Shown: positions 33,841 to 43,051, counted from the first letter of the stretch. The stretch: 64,000 nt of DNA from Paremcibacter congregatus (GCF_006385135.1 NZ_CP041025.1:1333501-1397500), one strand, 5' to 3'. Program-made: numbers and translations. The notes: generated by a model not told the origin, from the sequence alone.

Positions 33841-34190
33841 TTATATGTCTATTACACGCGGTGAGGTTGTCAGAGTCAAGAGATCAATATTATTGGCATG
33901 TGTTGTGATGATTAAGGAACTTTCCACAAAACCTAGAGGCTGTTCCTGTCGTATGTGTAAGCTGTTGAAAATCCTGGCTACAGGGATTTTGAGGTAACAC
34001 AAGCCATCGACGTCGGGTTGAATGTTAACTTCCACCATGACAGATCTATTTGGTATAATGGCAATGTCCAGTCCTGCAAAACGAGTATTGGGTAAAATAG
34101 TGAGGTTTTTATCCCCAGCTCTTTTGCCTCGCGCCAAAAAGGCAGGGCAATGCCTTCAATTTGACTTTCGTGATCGGGTTGTCGTGACAT
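33841..34190 (-). pseudogene. Remnant of a second ATP-grasp gene, frameshifted and 5'-deleted
   Basis: The minus strand encodes QIEGIALPFWREAKELGIK in one frame (upstream of about 34105) and then LPNTRFAGLDIAII plus VMVEVNIQPD in another (downstream to the stop at 33841). Together they match the C-terminal portion of the intact gene at 32653-33723 (IPFWKEAEEMGLK, YPNTRFLGLDISIT, VMIEMNILPS). The break is a single-base frameshift near 34101-34116, at a G4 or A5 run. No N-terminal half remains. It records duplication and decay. Confidence 0.75.
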
Positions 34191-34616
34191 AGTTGTCCCT
34201 GTTGCGCCCGTTTGTTGCATATATAATATACATATTTAATTTTCTGAATTTTTGTCTTTATCATATTCATTATTTTTTTACTATTAATGCTACACAGGAT
34301 GTTATCTTTTTCAAATATAGGGTAAATGCCTTAAAAATTGACTAAACAAAAAGCTTGTACAACGGGAGAGGGATGATCTGATATCTTGCTCCCGACAACA
34401 CGTCCCGTTTATTCTATGGATAGACTAAGGGTCGCCCGGATTCATGAAATTTTATAGATTTTACGCTCTTATCTCAAGTCATATGGATTTATTGCGCAGG
34501 CTATTTGTTCAATTGCCGATTCATTCCTTGACGGAGGGGGGCGCGATGAGTAATTTCCAGCGGTAAATCACAGGTTCTGCGGAACCGGGTATCGGTCAAG
34601 GAAAGATGTACAAAAC
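34191..34616. other. AT-rich region upstream of glyQ
   Basis: 426 bp with no gene. The distal part is very AT-rich and belongs to the decayed ATP-grasp region. The proximal part holds inverted segments (ACGGGA...TCCCGT, 34365-34415), a short hairpin GGTTC-TGC-GGAACC at about 34573-34587, and a six-codon leader frame at 34546-34566. No tRNA-like or riboswitch motif was recognised. Confidence 0.5.
34546..34566 (+). other. Possible 6-codon leader peptide before glyQ
   Basis: ATG AGT AAT TTC CAG CGG TAA encodes MSNFQR, with a strong GGAGGGGG about 5 nt upstream. It lies 51 bp before glyQ and is followed by the hairpin GGTTC-TGC-GGAACC. There are no Gly codons, so classical attenuation by glycine is unlikely. 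It might still be translated. Confidence 0.3.
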
Positions 34617-34619
34617 GTG

Positions 34620-35534
34620 ATGGAAAAAATGTCGGCAGGGACGGAAGCACCTCGCAAGGAAAAGGCGTTCCAGACGCTGATCCTTAAACTCCAGAAATTC
34701 TGGGCCGATCAGGGCTGTGTAATCCTGCAGCCCTATGATGTGGAAATGGGCGCCGGGACCTTTCAGGCGGCAACCACCTTGCGCTCTCTGGGGGCAAAGC
34801 CCTGGAAAGCGGCCTATGTCCAGCCCTGTCGCAGGCCCACCGATGGCCGTTACGGCGAAAACCCCAACCGTTTGCAGCATTATTATCAATTTCAGGCCGT
34901 CCTCAAACCGTCCCCGGACAATATTCAGGAACTTTATCTGAAAAGCCTTGAGGTCTTGGGCATCAATGCGCTGGAGCATGACATCCGTTTCGTTGAGGAT
35001 GATTGGGAAAGCCCGACCCTGGGCGCCTGGGGACTGGGCTGGGAAGTCTGGTGTGACGGCATGGAAGTCAGCCAGTTCACTTACTTTCAGCAGGTCGGCG
35101 GCTTTGACTGTCGCCCGGTGATGGGTGAACTGACCTACGGGTTGGAGCGACTGGCCATGTATATTCAGGGTGTCGACAATGTTTACGATCTCGACTGGAA
35201 CGGCGAAGGCGTCACTTACGGCGATGTCTTCCTACAGAATGAAAAAGAATTTTCCGCTTATAATTTCGAGATTGCCGATACGGATCGCCTGTTTCAGCAT
35301 TTCAAGGATGCGGAGGCGGAATGCGCCCTGATCCTGGCACGTGGCGAGGCGGACGGGAAATACTATCCCCTGCCGGCCTATGATCAATGTATCAAGGCGT
35401 CGCATGCGTTTAACCTGCTGGATGCGCGCGGTGTGATCAGCGTCACCGAGCGTCAGGCCTATATCGGCCGGGTGCGGGCGCTGGCCAAGAAATGCTGCGA
35501 AGCCTATCTTAAATCTCAGGGGGAGGCCGTCTGA
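34620..35534 (+). CDS. glyQ: Glycyl-tRNA synthetase alpha subunit
   Basis: About 304-residue catalytic subunit of the alpha2beta2 glycyl-tRNA synthetase. Class II hallmarks: [35 protein letters not shown] (motif 2 region) and [12 protein letters not shown] (motif 3). GTG at 34617 directly precedes the ATG. Stop and next start overlap by 1 nt (TGATG), coupling translation to glyS, as usual for this complex. Confidence 0.97.
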   Translation: MEKMSAGTEAPRKEKAFQTLILKLQKFWADQGCVILQPYDVEMGAGTFQAATTLRSLGAKPWKAAYVQPCRRPTDGRYGENPNRLQHYYQFQAVLKPSPDNIQELYLKSLEVLGINALEHDIRFVEDDWESPTLGAWGLGWEVWCDGMEVSQFTYFQQVGGFDCRPVMGELTYGLERLAMYIQGVDNVYDLDWNGEGVTYGDVFLQNEKEFSAYNFEIADTDRLFQHFKDAEAECALILARGEADGKYYPLPAYDQCIKASHAFNLLDARGVISVTERQAYIGRVRALAKKCCEAYLKSQGEAV

Positions 35535-37621
35535 TGAGTGCGTTTTTATTAGAACTCTTCTCCGAAGAAATCCCGGCCCGAATGCAGGCGAAAGCCGCCA
35601 GCGACCTGAAACGGCTGGTGAGCGATAAGCTGAAAGAGGCGGGCCTCAAGTTTGAGAGAGCCGAGGCCTATGTCACCGCCCGTCGCCTGACCCTGCATAT
35701 TGCCGGTCTTGACGGCGAGCAACCGGATATTTCCGAAGAACGTCGCGGTCCCCGGGCCGATGCGCCGGAAAAAGCCATTGACGGCTTCCTCAAAGGCGCC
35801 GGCGTCAGCCGGGATCAGGTGGAAATCCGCGAAGAGAAGAAGGGCACCTTCCTCTATGCCGTGATTGAGAAGAAGGGCCGCAAGACGGCGGAGGTACTGG
35901 CGGAATTCCTGCCGGACTTGATCCGCACGTTCCCCTGGCCGAAGTCGCAGCGCTGGGGCGCGAAATCCTTGCGCTGGGTGCGGCCCTTGCACAGCATTCT
36001 CTGCCTGATGGACGGCGATGTGGTTTCCTTTGATCTCGGCGATGGCCTCTCCTCCGGTAATATAACCCGCGGCCATCGTTTCCTGGCCCCGGACGCCTTT
36101 GAAGTCACGGACTTTGCCGATTATAAAGCCAAGCTTGAGGCGACCTATGTCATTCTCGATCCGGCGGATCGCAAGGCGCTGATCGCGGAACAGGCGGCGA
36201 AACTCGCGGCTGAGGCCGGGCTAACCCTGCTGGAAGACGAAGGTCTGCTCAATGAAGTGGTGGGGCTTGCGGAATATCCCGTGGTGCTGATGGGCGAGTT
36301 TGATAAAGATTTTCTCGACGTGCCGCAGGAAGCCCTGACCAGCGCCATGAAAAGCCATCAGAAATATTTCTCCGTCGTGGATGCGGACGGTACACTCGCC
36401 AATAAATTTATCTTTGTCTCCAATATGAAGGCCGAAGATCACGGCGCGAAAATCATTGACGGCAATCAACGGGTTTTGCGCGCCCGTCTCGCCGATACCA
36501 AATTTTTCTGGGATCAGGACCTGAAGCATCGGCTGGAAGATAATCTGCCAAAGCTTAATGACATTGTTTTCCATGCCAAGCTGGGAACAGTGGGCGAACG
36601 GGTAACGCGCCTTGTCGCATTGTCTGGGCATATCGCCGAGAAAATTGGTGCCGATGTCGCACAGGCAAAACGCGCGGCAGAGCTGTGTAAGGCTGATCTG
36701 GTGTCCGGTATGGTCGGTGAATTCGCCGACCTGCAAGGCCTGATGGGGAAATATTACGCCGAGAAACAGGGGGAACCTTCCGCCGTGGCCAATGCCATTG
36801 CCGAGCATTATTCCCCGAAAGGCCCGAGTGACAAATGTCCTTCTGATCCGGTTTCGGTGTCGGTGGCGCTTGCGGAAAAGCTTGATAGTTTAATTGGGTT
36901 TTTCTTGGTCAACGAAATGCCGACAGGCTCAAAAGATCCCTTTGCTTTGCGTCGAGCGGCCTTGGGAATTATCCGCTTGATCGTTGAAAATAAGCTGCGC
37001 TTAAATTTATTGGGCCTGATAGAGAATTCTAAACAATGGCAAAATGTTCAAGCTGTTGACTATGTTGAATTTGAGAATCCGCGTGAGGAAGTGCCAGCTC
37101 TATTGATGAATTTCTTCGAAGACCGTCTGAAAGTTCATCTGAAAGAGCAGGGCGTGCGGCATGATCTGATCACGGCGGTTTTCTCGCTCGGCGGCGAAGA
37201 TGATCTGGTGCGCCTGCTCGCGCGGGTGGAGGCTCTGCAAAGTTTCCTCTCAACAGATGATGGGGCGAACCTGCTCGCCGGATTTAAACGTGCGGCCAAT
37301 ATTCTTAAAGCGGAAGAGAAGAAAGACGGCGTCACTTACGGCGGGGCCGTGAAGGCTGACCTACTTGTAGAGCCCGCGGAAAAGGCGCTCTATGACAGCC
37401 TGATGGCCATCAGCGCACCGGTGGCGGAGGCCCTGGCCCAGGAAAAATATGATCTGGCGATGACACATCTGGCGACATTACGCGCGCCGATCGACCAGTT
37501 TTTTGAAGACGTCACGGTCAACAGTGACGATAAGGATGTTCGGGATAATCGACTGAAATTGCTGACACACATTCGGACCATAATGAATGGTGTGGCGAAT
37601 TTCTCCGAAATTGAAGGGTGA
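35534..37621 (+). CDS. glyS: Glycyl-tRNA synthetase beta subunit
   Basis: 695-residue beta subunit that binds tRNA(Gly) and completes the two-subunit synthetase. Typical N-terminus (FLLELFSEEIPARMQ), the FPKSMRW-type motif (TFPWPKSQRW), the HRFLAP strand, and the C-terminal anticodon-recognition domain (DVTVNSDDKDVRDNRLKLL). A stretch at about 36880-37110 is noticeably AT-richer with different codon choice than the rest of the gene. Confidence 0.97.
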   Translation: MSAFLLELFSEEIPARMQAKAASDLKRLVSDKLKEAGLKFERAEAYVTARRLTLHIAGLDGEQPDISEERRGPRADAPEKAIDGFLKGAGVSRDQVEIREEKKGTFLYAVIEKKGRKTAEVLAEFLPDLIRTFPWPKSQRWGAKSLRWVRPLHSILCLMDGDVVSFDLGDGLSSGNITRGHRFLAPDAFEVTDFADYKAKLEATYVILDPADRKALIAEQAAKLAAEAGLTLLEDEGLLNEVVGLAEYPVVLMGEFDKDFLDVPQEALTSAMKSHQKYFSVVDADGTLANKFIFVSNMKAEDHGAKIIDGNQRVLRARLADTKFFWDQDLKHRLEDNLPKLNDIVFHAKLGTVGERVTRLVALSGHIAEKIGADVAQAKRAAELCKADLVSGMVGEFADLQGLMGKYYAEKQGEPSAVANAIAEHYSPKGPSDKCPSDPVSVSVALAEKLDSLIGFFLVNEMPTGSKDPFALRRAALGIIRLIVENKLRLNLLGLIENSKQWQNVQAVDYVEFENPREEVPALLMNFFEDRLKVHLKEQGVRHDLITAVFSLGGEDDLVRLLARVEALQSFLSTDDGANLLAGFKRAANILKAEEKKDGVTYGGAVKADLLVEPAEKALYDSLMAISAPVAEALAQEKYDLAMTHLATLRAPIDQFFEDVTVNSDDKDVRDNRLKLLTHIRTIMNGVANFSEIEG

Positions 37622-37674
37622 TCGAGTAAGCACCTTTTGAACCATAACAGGACTAATGTAACAGGACACACATA

Positions 37675-40344
37675 ATGACGAACTGGGTTTATACGTTTGG
37701 TGATGGCAAAGCAGAGGGCGATGCCAGCATGAAGAACCTCCTCGGCGGCAAGGGCGCTAACCTTGCCGAAATGTCAAATATCGGTCTGCCGGTGCCGCCC
37801 GGATTTACCATTACCACCGAAGTCTGCACCTATTATTACGCCCATCAGGATACCTATCCCACTGATCTGAAGGATCAGGTGACGGCGGCCTTGACCCAGG
37901 TGGAAAAAACCGTTGGCGCCACGTTCGGTGACGCGGAAAACCCGCTGCTGGTGTCGGTGCGGTCCGGCGCCCGGGTGTCCATGCCCGGCATGATGGATAC
38001 GGTGCTTAACCTTGGTCTCAATGATATTACAGTCGAAGGCCTGGCCAAACAGAGCGGCGATCCCCGCTTCGCTTATGACAGCTACCGACGTTTCATTCAG
38101 ATGTATTCCGATGTGGTTCTGGGCGTTGATCATTATAACTTTGAAGAGTTGCTCGAAATTCACAAAGAAGAAAACGGTTATGTCCTTGATACGGAACTTT
38201 CCGCAGAGGATTGGAAAGAACTGGCTCAGGCCTTCAAACAGAAGACCGAAGACGTGCTTGGCAAGCCTTTCCCGCAGGATGTGCATGAACAGCTCTGGGG
38301 CGCGGTCAATGCGGTCTTTGGCTCCTGGATGATCGACCGGGCGAAAACCTATCGCCGCATTCACAATATCCCCGGCGACTGGGGCACGGCGGTGAATGTC
38401 CAGTCGATGGTTTTTGGCAATATGGGCGACACCAGCGCCACTGGCGTGACCTTCACCCGCGACCCGGCCACCGGCGAGAATACCTATTATGGCGAATATC
38501 TCATCAATGCGCAGGGTGAAGATGTGGTGGCGGGCATCCGTACGCCGCAGAATCTGACCAAGGCGTCGCGGCTGAAAGCCGGTTCCGACATGCCGTCCAT
38601 GGAAGAAGCGATGCCGGACGTCTACGGCGAACTGGCGGATGTTTTCGTCAAGCTCGAAGCCCATTATCGCGACATGCAGGATATCGAGTTTACCGTGCAA
38701 AAAGGCAAGCTGTGGATATTGCAGACCCGGTCCGGCAAGCGCACCGCCAAGGCGGCGCTGAAAATTGCCGTCGATATGGCCGAAGACAAAATCATCACGG
38801 AAGAAGAAGCTATTTTGCGGGTGGAACCGGCGGCGCTCGACCAGCTGCTGCATCCGACCCTTGATCCTGATGCGGTCAAGGATATCCTGACCATTGGCTT
38901 GCCGGCGTCACCGGGGGCGGCCTGCGGTATTGCCGTATTTACGGCGGATGAGGCCGAAGAACTGGCCAAGAATGGCAAGAAAGTCATTCTGGTGCGGCAG
39001 GAAACCAGCCCGGAAGATATTCATGGCATGCATGCGGCGGAAGGTATTCTCACCAGCCGTGGCGGCATGACGTCACACGCCGCCGTGGTCGCCCGCGGCA
39101 TGGGGCGGCCTTGCGTCTCGGGCGCCGGCGCGCTGCATATCGATATGGACAGCAAAACCATCAAGGTGATGGGCCGCGTGATCCAGAATCATGATATTCT
39201 CACCTTGGATGGTTCCTCTGGTGAAGTGATGTTCGGCGAAGTGGAAACCGTGCAGCCGGAATTGAGCGGCGATTTCTCCAAACTGATGGGCTGGGCCGAC
39301 AAAATCCGTCGTCTGAAGGTGCGCACCAACGCGGAAACGCCGCTGGACGCCCGCACCGCCCGTGAATTCGGCGCGGAAGGCATTGGCCTGTGCCGTACGG
39401 AACATATGTTCTTTGATGCGGACCGGATTATTAATGTGCGCCAGATGATCCTGTCGGAAGACAAGGCGGGGCGTGAACTGGCGCTGGCCAAACTCCTGCC
39501 GGTACAGAAACAGGATTTTGTTGATCTCTTTACCATCATGCGCGGCTTGCCGGTGACGGTGCGTCTTCTTGACCCGCCGCTACATGAATTCCTGCCGCAA
39601 AAGGCCGAGGATTTTGCCTCTGTCGCCGCCGCCATGGATGCGCCGGTGGAGCAGTTGAAAATGCGCGCTGAAACATTGCATGAATTCAACCCGATGCTTG
39701 GCCATCGCGGCTGTCGTCTCGGCATATCCTATCCGGAAATTTATGAGATGCAGGCGCGGGCGATTATTGAGGCGGCGCTGGAAGTCTCCCGGGACGGTGG
39801 TGACGCCATCGTGCCGGAAATCATGATTCCGTTGGTCGGCAGCCGGAAAGAACTCGAAATCCTGAAAACCAAAGTATCGGCCATTGCCGACGAGATCATC
39901 GCCGCCAGTGGCGCGAGCCTCGACTATATGGTCGGCACCATGATAGAGCTGCCACGGGCGGCGCTTCAGGCCGGGGAGATCGCCCATGAGGCGGAATTCT
40001 TCAGCTTTGGCACCAATGACCTGACCCAGACCACCTACGGCATCAGTCGTGACGACAGCGCCAACTTCCTCGATGATTATATTCAGGCCGGTATTTTCGA
40101 GCAGGATCCCTTTGTCTCCATTGATCAGGACGGGGTGGGTGAGCTGGTTAAAATCGCGGCGGAGCGGGGACGCGCCACTCGCGCTGATCTGAAACTCGGT
40201 ATATGCGGCGAACATGGCGGTGATCCGGCTTCGGTAGAATTCTGCCATCGCATCGGTCTTGACTATGTGTCCTGTTCGCCTTACCGGGTGCCGATCGCCC
40301 GTTTGGCGGCGGCTCAGGCCCAACTGAAGGAAAAACAAGCATGA
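37675..40344 (+). CDS. ppdK: Pyruvate, phosphate dikinase
   Basis: 889-residue PPDK interconverting pyruvate, ATP and phosphate with PEP, AMP and pyrophosphate. N-terminal ATP-grasp domain (LLGGKGANLAEMSNIGLPVPPGF), swivelling phosphohistidine domain (GILTSRGGMTSHAAVVARGMGRP, the His accepting phosphate) and C-terminal PEP-utilising TIM barrel (MIELPRAALQAGEIAHEAEFFSFGTNDLTQ). Full family length. It follows glyS by 53 bp, a neighbourhood common in alphaproteobacteria. Its stop overlaps the OsmC-like gene by 4 bp. Confidence 0.97.
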   Translation: MTNWVYTFGDGKAEGDASMKNLLGGKGANLAEMSNIGLPVPPGFTITTEVCTYYYAHQDTYPTDLKDQVTAALTQVEKTVGATFGDAENPLLVSVRSGARVSMPGMMDTVLNLGLNDITVEGLAKQSGDPRFAYDSYRRFIQMYSDVVLGVDHYNFEELLEIHKEENGYVLDTELSAEDWKELAQAFKQKTEDVLGKPFPQDVHEQLWGAVNAVFGSWMIDRAKTYRRIHNIPGDWGTAVNVQSMVFGNMGDTSATGVTFTRDPATGENTYYGEYLINAQGEDVVAGIRTPQNLTKASRLKAGSDMPSMEEAMPDVYGELADVFVKLEAHYRDMQDIEFTVQKGKLWILQTRSGKRTAKAALKIAVDMAEDKIITEEEAILRVEPAALDQLLHPTLDPDAVKDILTIGLPASPGAACGIAVFTADEAEELAKNGKKVILVRQETSPEDIHGMHAAEGILTSRGGMTSHAAVVARGMGRPCVSGAGALHIDMDSKTIKVMGRVIQNHDILTLDGSSGEVMFGEVETVQPELSGDFSKLMGWADKIRRLKVRTNAETPLDARTAREFGAEGIGLCRTEHMFFDADRIINVRQMILSEDKAGRELALAKLLPVQKQDFVDLFTIMRGLPVTVRLLDPPLHEFLPQKAEDFASVAAAMDAPVEQLKMRAETLHEFNPMLGHRGCRLGISYPEIYEMQARAIIEAALEVSRDGGDAIVPEIMIPLVGSRKELEILKTKVSAIADEIIAASGASLDYMVGTMIELPRAALQAGEIAHEAEFFSFGTNDLTQTTYGISRDDSANFLDDYIQAGIFEQDPFVSIDQDGVGELVKIAAERGRATRADLKLGICGEHGGDPASVEFCHRIGLDYVSCSPYRVPIARLAAAQAQLKEKQA

Positions 40345-40766
40345 CCGACAAGACAGTAACCGTCAAATGGGCGGGCAAGATGACCTTTATCGGGGTCGCC
40401 AGTAGCGGCAATACCGTGACCATGGATGCGGGGCCCAATGGCGGTGGCCTCGGTCTGGGACATAGCCCGATGGACCTGTTATTGCTGGGGGCCGGGGGCT
40501 GCGCCTCTATCGACGTGGTGATGATCCTTGAAAAGGGCCGCAGTGAACTCACCGATTGTGTCTGCAAGGTGTCTGGTACTCGGGCGTCGGAAATGCCGAA
40601 GGTCTATACAGACATTCACATGCATTTCGAGATCAGCGGCAAAAACCTGAAAGAAGGTGCGGTCGAGCGGGCAGTCAATCTGTCGATGGAGAAATATTGC
40701 TCGGCATCGCTGACCTTGGCGAAAGCGGCCAAGCTGACCTATGACTGGGAAATTATCGACGGATAA
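40341..40766 (+). CDS. OsmC/Ohr-family protein
   Basis: 141-residue OsmC-like protein (peroxide-reactive thiol fold). The two conserved Cys positions are present: GAGGCASIDVVMIL (about residue 54) and MEKYCSASLTLAKA (about 118). It belongs to the YhfA-like subgroup rather than Ohr. It shares an ATGA overlap with ppdK and is therefore cotranscribed, ending before a strong terminator. Confidence 0.88.
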   Translation: MTDKTVTVKWAGKMTFIGVASSGNTVTMDAGPNGGGLGLGHSPMDLLLLGAGGCASIDVVMILEKGRSELTDCVCKVSGTRASEMPKVYTDIHMHFEISGKNLKEGAVERAVNLSMEKYCSASLTLAKAAKLTYDWEIIDG

Positions 40767-40790
40767 AATCAGCATTCATACTAGATTATA

Positions 40791-40824
40791 AAGCCGCTCC
40801 TGAATATTCAGGGCGGCTTTTTTT
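40791..40824 (+). terminator. Terminator of glyQS-ppdK-OsmC operon
   Basis: AAGCCGC pairs with GCGGCTT around an inner palindrome CCTGAATATTCAGG (40799-40812), and T7 follows. Confidence 0.9.
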
Positions 40825-40845
40825 AGTCTAAAATGACGGGTAAAT

Positions 40846-40883
40846 AAAAAACCGCTTCCTCTTTCTGCCAGAAGAAGAAGCGG
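40846..40883 (-). terminator. Terminator of bdhA-oxidoreductase operon (minus strand)
   Basis: CCGCTTC / GAAGCGG stem with an additional inner pairing (TTTCT/AGAA), followed on the minus strand by T6. It lies about 210 bp past the oxidoreductase stop. Confidence 0.8.
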
Positions 40884-41093
40884 CAAATGCCTTTATGACC
40901 ATCCCCAGTCAAATGTAAAAAATACTGTTAAAATACCTGTTACACACATTAGTTATATGAATTATTATATAAGGCAAAATGAATTTAATGGATTCGTGTC
41001 AGGAGAGCAAGCCTTTTGGCCGGAAAAAGATTGAAAATTCACGTTTCCTTGATGGGCATTTCATATCATGTTGTCGGGTTAATGACTTAGCAG

Positions 41094-42083
41094 CTAAGAA
41101 TCCCCCGGATAGTATAGCTTCCACTGTTGGCGCAACTGATCCATGTTTTGCAGCAGGCCGAGGCTTTCCGCATGGGGCATGTCCGGACATTCGGTGATAT
41201 TTGTTTGAAGGCATTTTTCAACTGCTTCAATTTCATAAAGATAGCCCTGACCTTTTAAGGGAAAGGAAAATTCTTCTTCGGCGCCATCATTTTGTGTCAG
41301 GCGAAACCTGTCGGGTCGCCACCATTCCCGCGCTATCGTGATGCGCCCGAGTTCGCCCATGATGACGGCTTCCTGCGGGGTTTCCACCGTAACGGCGCTG
41401 GCGAGCCGGGAGAGAACGTCCTTTTCATGGCGCAGGTGCAGACTGTTGGTCTCGTCTATGCCGCTGGGACCGATATGAGCTTCTCCCGTCAGGGAGAGGG
41501 GGGCGCCAAAGAGAAAACGGCTCAGGGCGAGGGGATAAATACCGACATCAAGAAGCGCGCCGCCGGCAAGATCGGGATTAAATACCCGGCTCGTGGGATC
41601 AAAGGCCATGGCATAACCGAAGTCGGCCGTCAGCAGCCGCGGTGCGCCGATGGCCCCTTGATTAATCAGTGTTCTGACTTTCTTCAGGGCAGGGAAAAAC
41701 CGCGTCCACAGGGCTTCCATGAAAAACAGCCGCTTTTCCCGTGCAAGGCTGATTACCTCCCGGGCCTGTCGTTGATTGAGCGCCATTGGCTTTTCGCAAA
41801 GCACATGTTTTCCAGCACGAAGCGCTTGCAAGCTTTGACTGTGATGTTCTGTATGAGGCGTGGCAATATAGATGATGTCTATGTCCGGTGCAGAGAGCAT
41901 CGTCTCAAAATCGTCGGTGACGACAGCAATATCGAACTGGTCAGCGAGCGCGCAGGCGGAGGACATTTGCCGGGAGCAGGCGGCAGCGATGACGGCGTGA
42001 TCAGAGAGGATCAGGTCACGACAAAAGGACTGCGCCATATTGCCGCAGCCCATAATGCCCCATGATATCCTTTTGGCTGTCAT
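41094..42083 (-). CDS. Gfo/Idh/MocA-family oxidoreductase
   Basis: 329-residue NAD(P)-dependent sugar or polyol oxidoreductase. The Rossmann motif is WGIMGCGNMAQSF (GxGxxG), the conserved Glu-Lys-Pro is in LCEKPMALN, and the C-terminal alpha/beta domain is typical. The substrate is unknown. It is last of a three-gene minus-strand unit after bdhA and the 38-residue membrane protein. Confidence 0.9.
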   Translation of the reverse strand: MTAKRISWGIMGCGNMAQSFCRDLILSDHAVIAAACSRQMSSACALADQFDIAVVTDDFETMLSAPDIDIIYIATPHTEHHSQSLQALRAGKHVLCEKPMALNQRQAREVISLAREKRLFFMEALWTRFFPALKKVRTLINQGAIGAPRLLTADFGYAMAFDPTSRVFNPDLAGGALLDVGIYPLALSRFLFGAPLSLTGEAHIGPSGIDETNSLHLRHEKDVLSRLASAVTVETPQEAVIMGELGRITIAREWWRPDRFRLTQNDGAEEEFSFPLKGQGYLYEIEAVEKCLQTNITECPDMPHAESLGLLQNMDQLRQQWKLYYPGDS

Positions 42084-42116
42084 GGGGTTTGATATCCTGT
42101 ATCACCCGTCAAGAGG

Positions 42117-42233
42117 TCATGTGATGAAGAAAAAAATGACAATCACCGCAACAACCGCCGTCGCCAGAAGAACGATGGTGCGGTTGTCGTTGCCGCCCTT
42201 GTTCTTTTTCTTGTTCCGATGAAATTTGCTCAT
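42117..42233 (-). CDS. 38-residue membrane protein
   Basis: A short gene between bdhA (23 bp away) and the oxidoreductase (33 bp). The N-terminal 18 residues are strongly basic and polar (MSKFHRNKKKNKGG, NDNR), followed by a clean hydrophobic helix of about 20 residues (TIVLLATAVVAVIVIFFFIT) ending the protein. GAGGA is about 4 nt before the ATG. It is a tail-anchored or single-pass inner-membrane microprotein with a cytoplasmic basic head (positive-inside). No named family is recognised. Confidence 0.62.
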   Translation of the reverse strand: MSKFHRNKKKNKGGNDNRTIVLLATAVVAVIVIFFFIT

Positions 42234-42256
42234 GCTATCCTCATGTGTTTTTGTTT

Positions 42257-43051
42257 TTATTTGGCCGTCCAGCCCCCTTCGACAGGCAGGCTGATCCCAT
42301 TGATGGAGCAGGCAGCGTCAGAGCAGAGGAACAGGGCGATTTGCCCCAACTCCTCAACCTCAACGAATCTCTTACTCGGCTGCGCCACCAGCATAATATC
42401 ATTGATTACCTGTTCGCGCGACAATTTATGAACCGCCATCTGGTCATCAATCTGTCCTTCGACCAACGGGGTGCGCACATAGCCGGGGCAAATGGCGTTG
42501 CAGGTAATCATCTGTTCGGCGTTTTCCAGAGCCACGGTCTTGGTCAGGCCGACCACACCGTGTTTGGCGGCGACATAGGCGCTTTTATAGGGGGACGCCA
42601 CCAGACCATGGGCAGAGGCGAGGTTGATGATTCGGCCCCAATTGCGTTTTTTCATGCCGGGCAGGGCCGCTTTTATGGTGTGAAAGTTGGATACCAGATT
42701 GATATCAATGATCGCCTGCCATTTATCATCCGGGAAATCCTCTATGGCGGACACATATTGAATGCCGGCATTATTGATCAGGATATCAAGGGTGCCCAGA
42801 GCGTCTTCGGCCTCATTCACCATTTTGGAGATTTCCTGCTGCTTTAGCATATTGGCCCCGTCATATCGCACCTGAACATCAAATTCCTGCGCCAAACTGT
42901 CACGCAAAGCCTCTATCTCATCTGCATCTCCCAGGCCATTGAGCGTGATATTGGCGCCGGAGGCGGCAAGTACGCGGGCCATGCCCAGTCCAATGCCGCT
43001 GGTGGAGCCTGTGATAAGGGCGGATTTATTCTCTAAGGTGCTAAATGTCAT
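42257..43051 (-). CDS. bdhA: 3-hydroxybutyrate dehydrogenase
   Basis: 264-residue short-chain dehydrogenase oxidising (R)-3-hydroxybutyrate to acetoacetate with NAD+. Cofactor motif TGSTSGIG (about 15-22), NNAG motif, catalytic Ser in NLASAHG, and YxxxK in SAYVAAKHG. The C-terminal HKLSREQVINDIMLVAQPSKRFV block is characteristic of BdhA. It diverges from phaZ, which makes its substrate. Confidence 0.93.
   Translation of the reverse strand: MTFSTLENKSALITGSTSGIGLGMARVLAASGANITLNGLGDADEIEALRDSLAQEFDVQVRYDGANMLKQQEISKMVNEAEDALGTLDILINNAGIQYVSAIEDFPDDKWQAIIDINLVSNFHTIKAALPGMKKRNWGRIINLASAHGLVASPYKSAYVAAKHGVVGLTKTVALENAEQMITCNAICPGYVRTPLVEGQIDDQMAVHKLSREQVINDIMLVAQPSKRFVEVEELGQIALFLCSDAACSINGISLPVEGGWTAK

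Larger units (their letters stand above)
40767..41093. other. Intergenic region between convergent operons
   Basis: 327 bp holding two opposing terminators (40791-40824 and 40846-40883) and AT-rich spacer beyond. A 72-codon plus-strand frame beginning at 40979 overlaps the 3' end of the oxidoreductase gene and shows no protein-like features. Confidence 0.6.

Noticed and set aside
34440-34616. Possible glycine riboswitch before glyQ
   Set aside because: No tandem aptamer core or conserved glycine-riboswitch sequence was recognised; only a short hairpin and leader frame are visible.
37774-38853. 359-codon minus-strand frame opposite ppdK
   Set aside because: Shadow of high-GC codon use in ppdK; His/Arg/Gly-rich and without domains. 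Similar long antisense frames opposite the phosphomannomutase, lytic transglycosylase and molybdoenzyme genes were dismissed for the same reason.
40979-41197. 72-codon frame starting ATG-AAT-TTA
   Set aside because: Runs antisense into the oxidoreductase gene; sequence is not protein-like and the operon terminators lie beside it.
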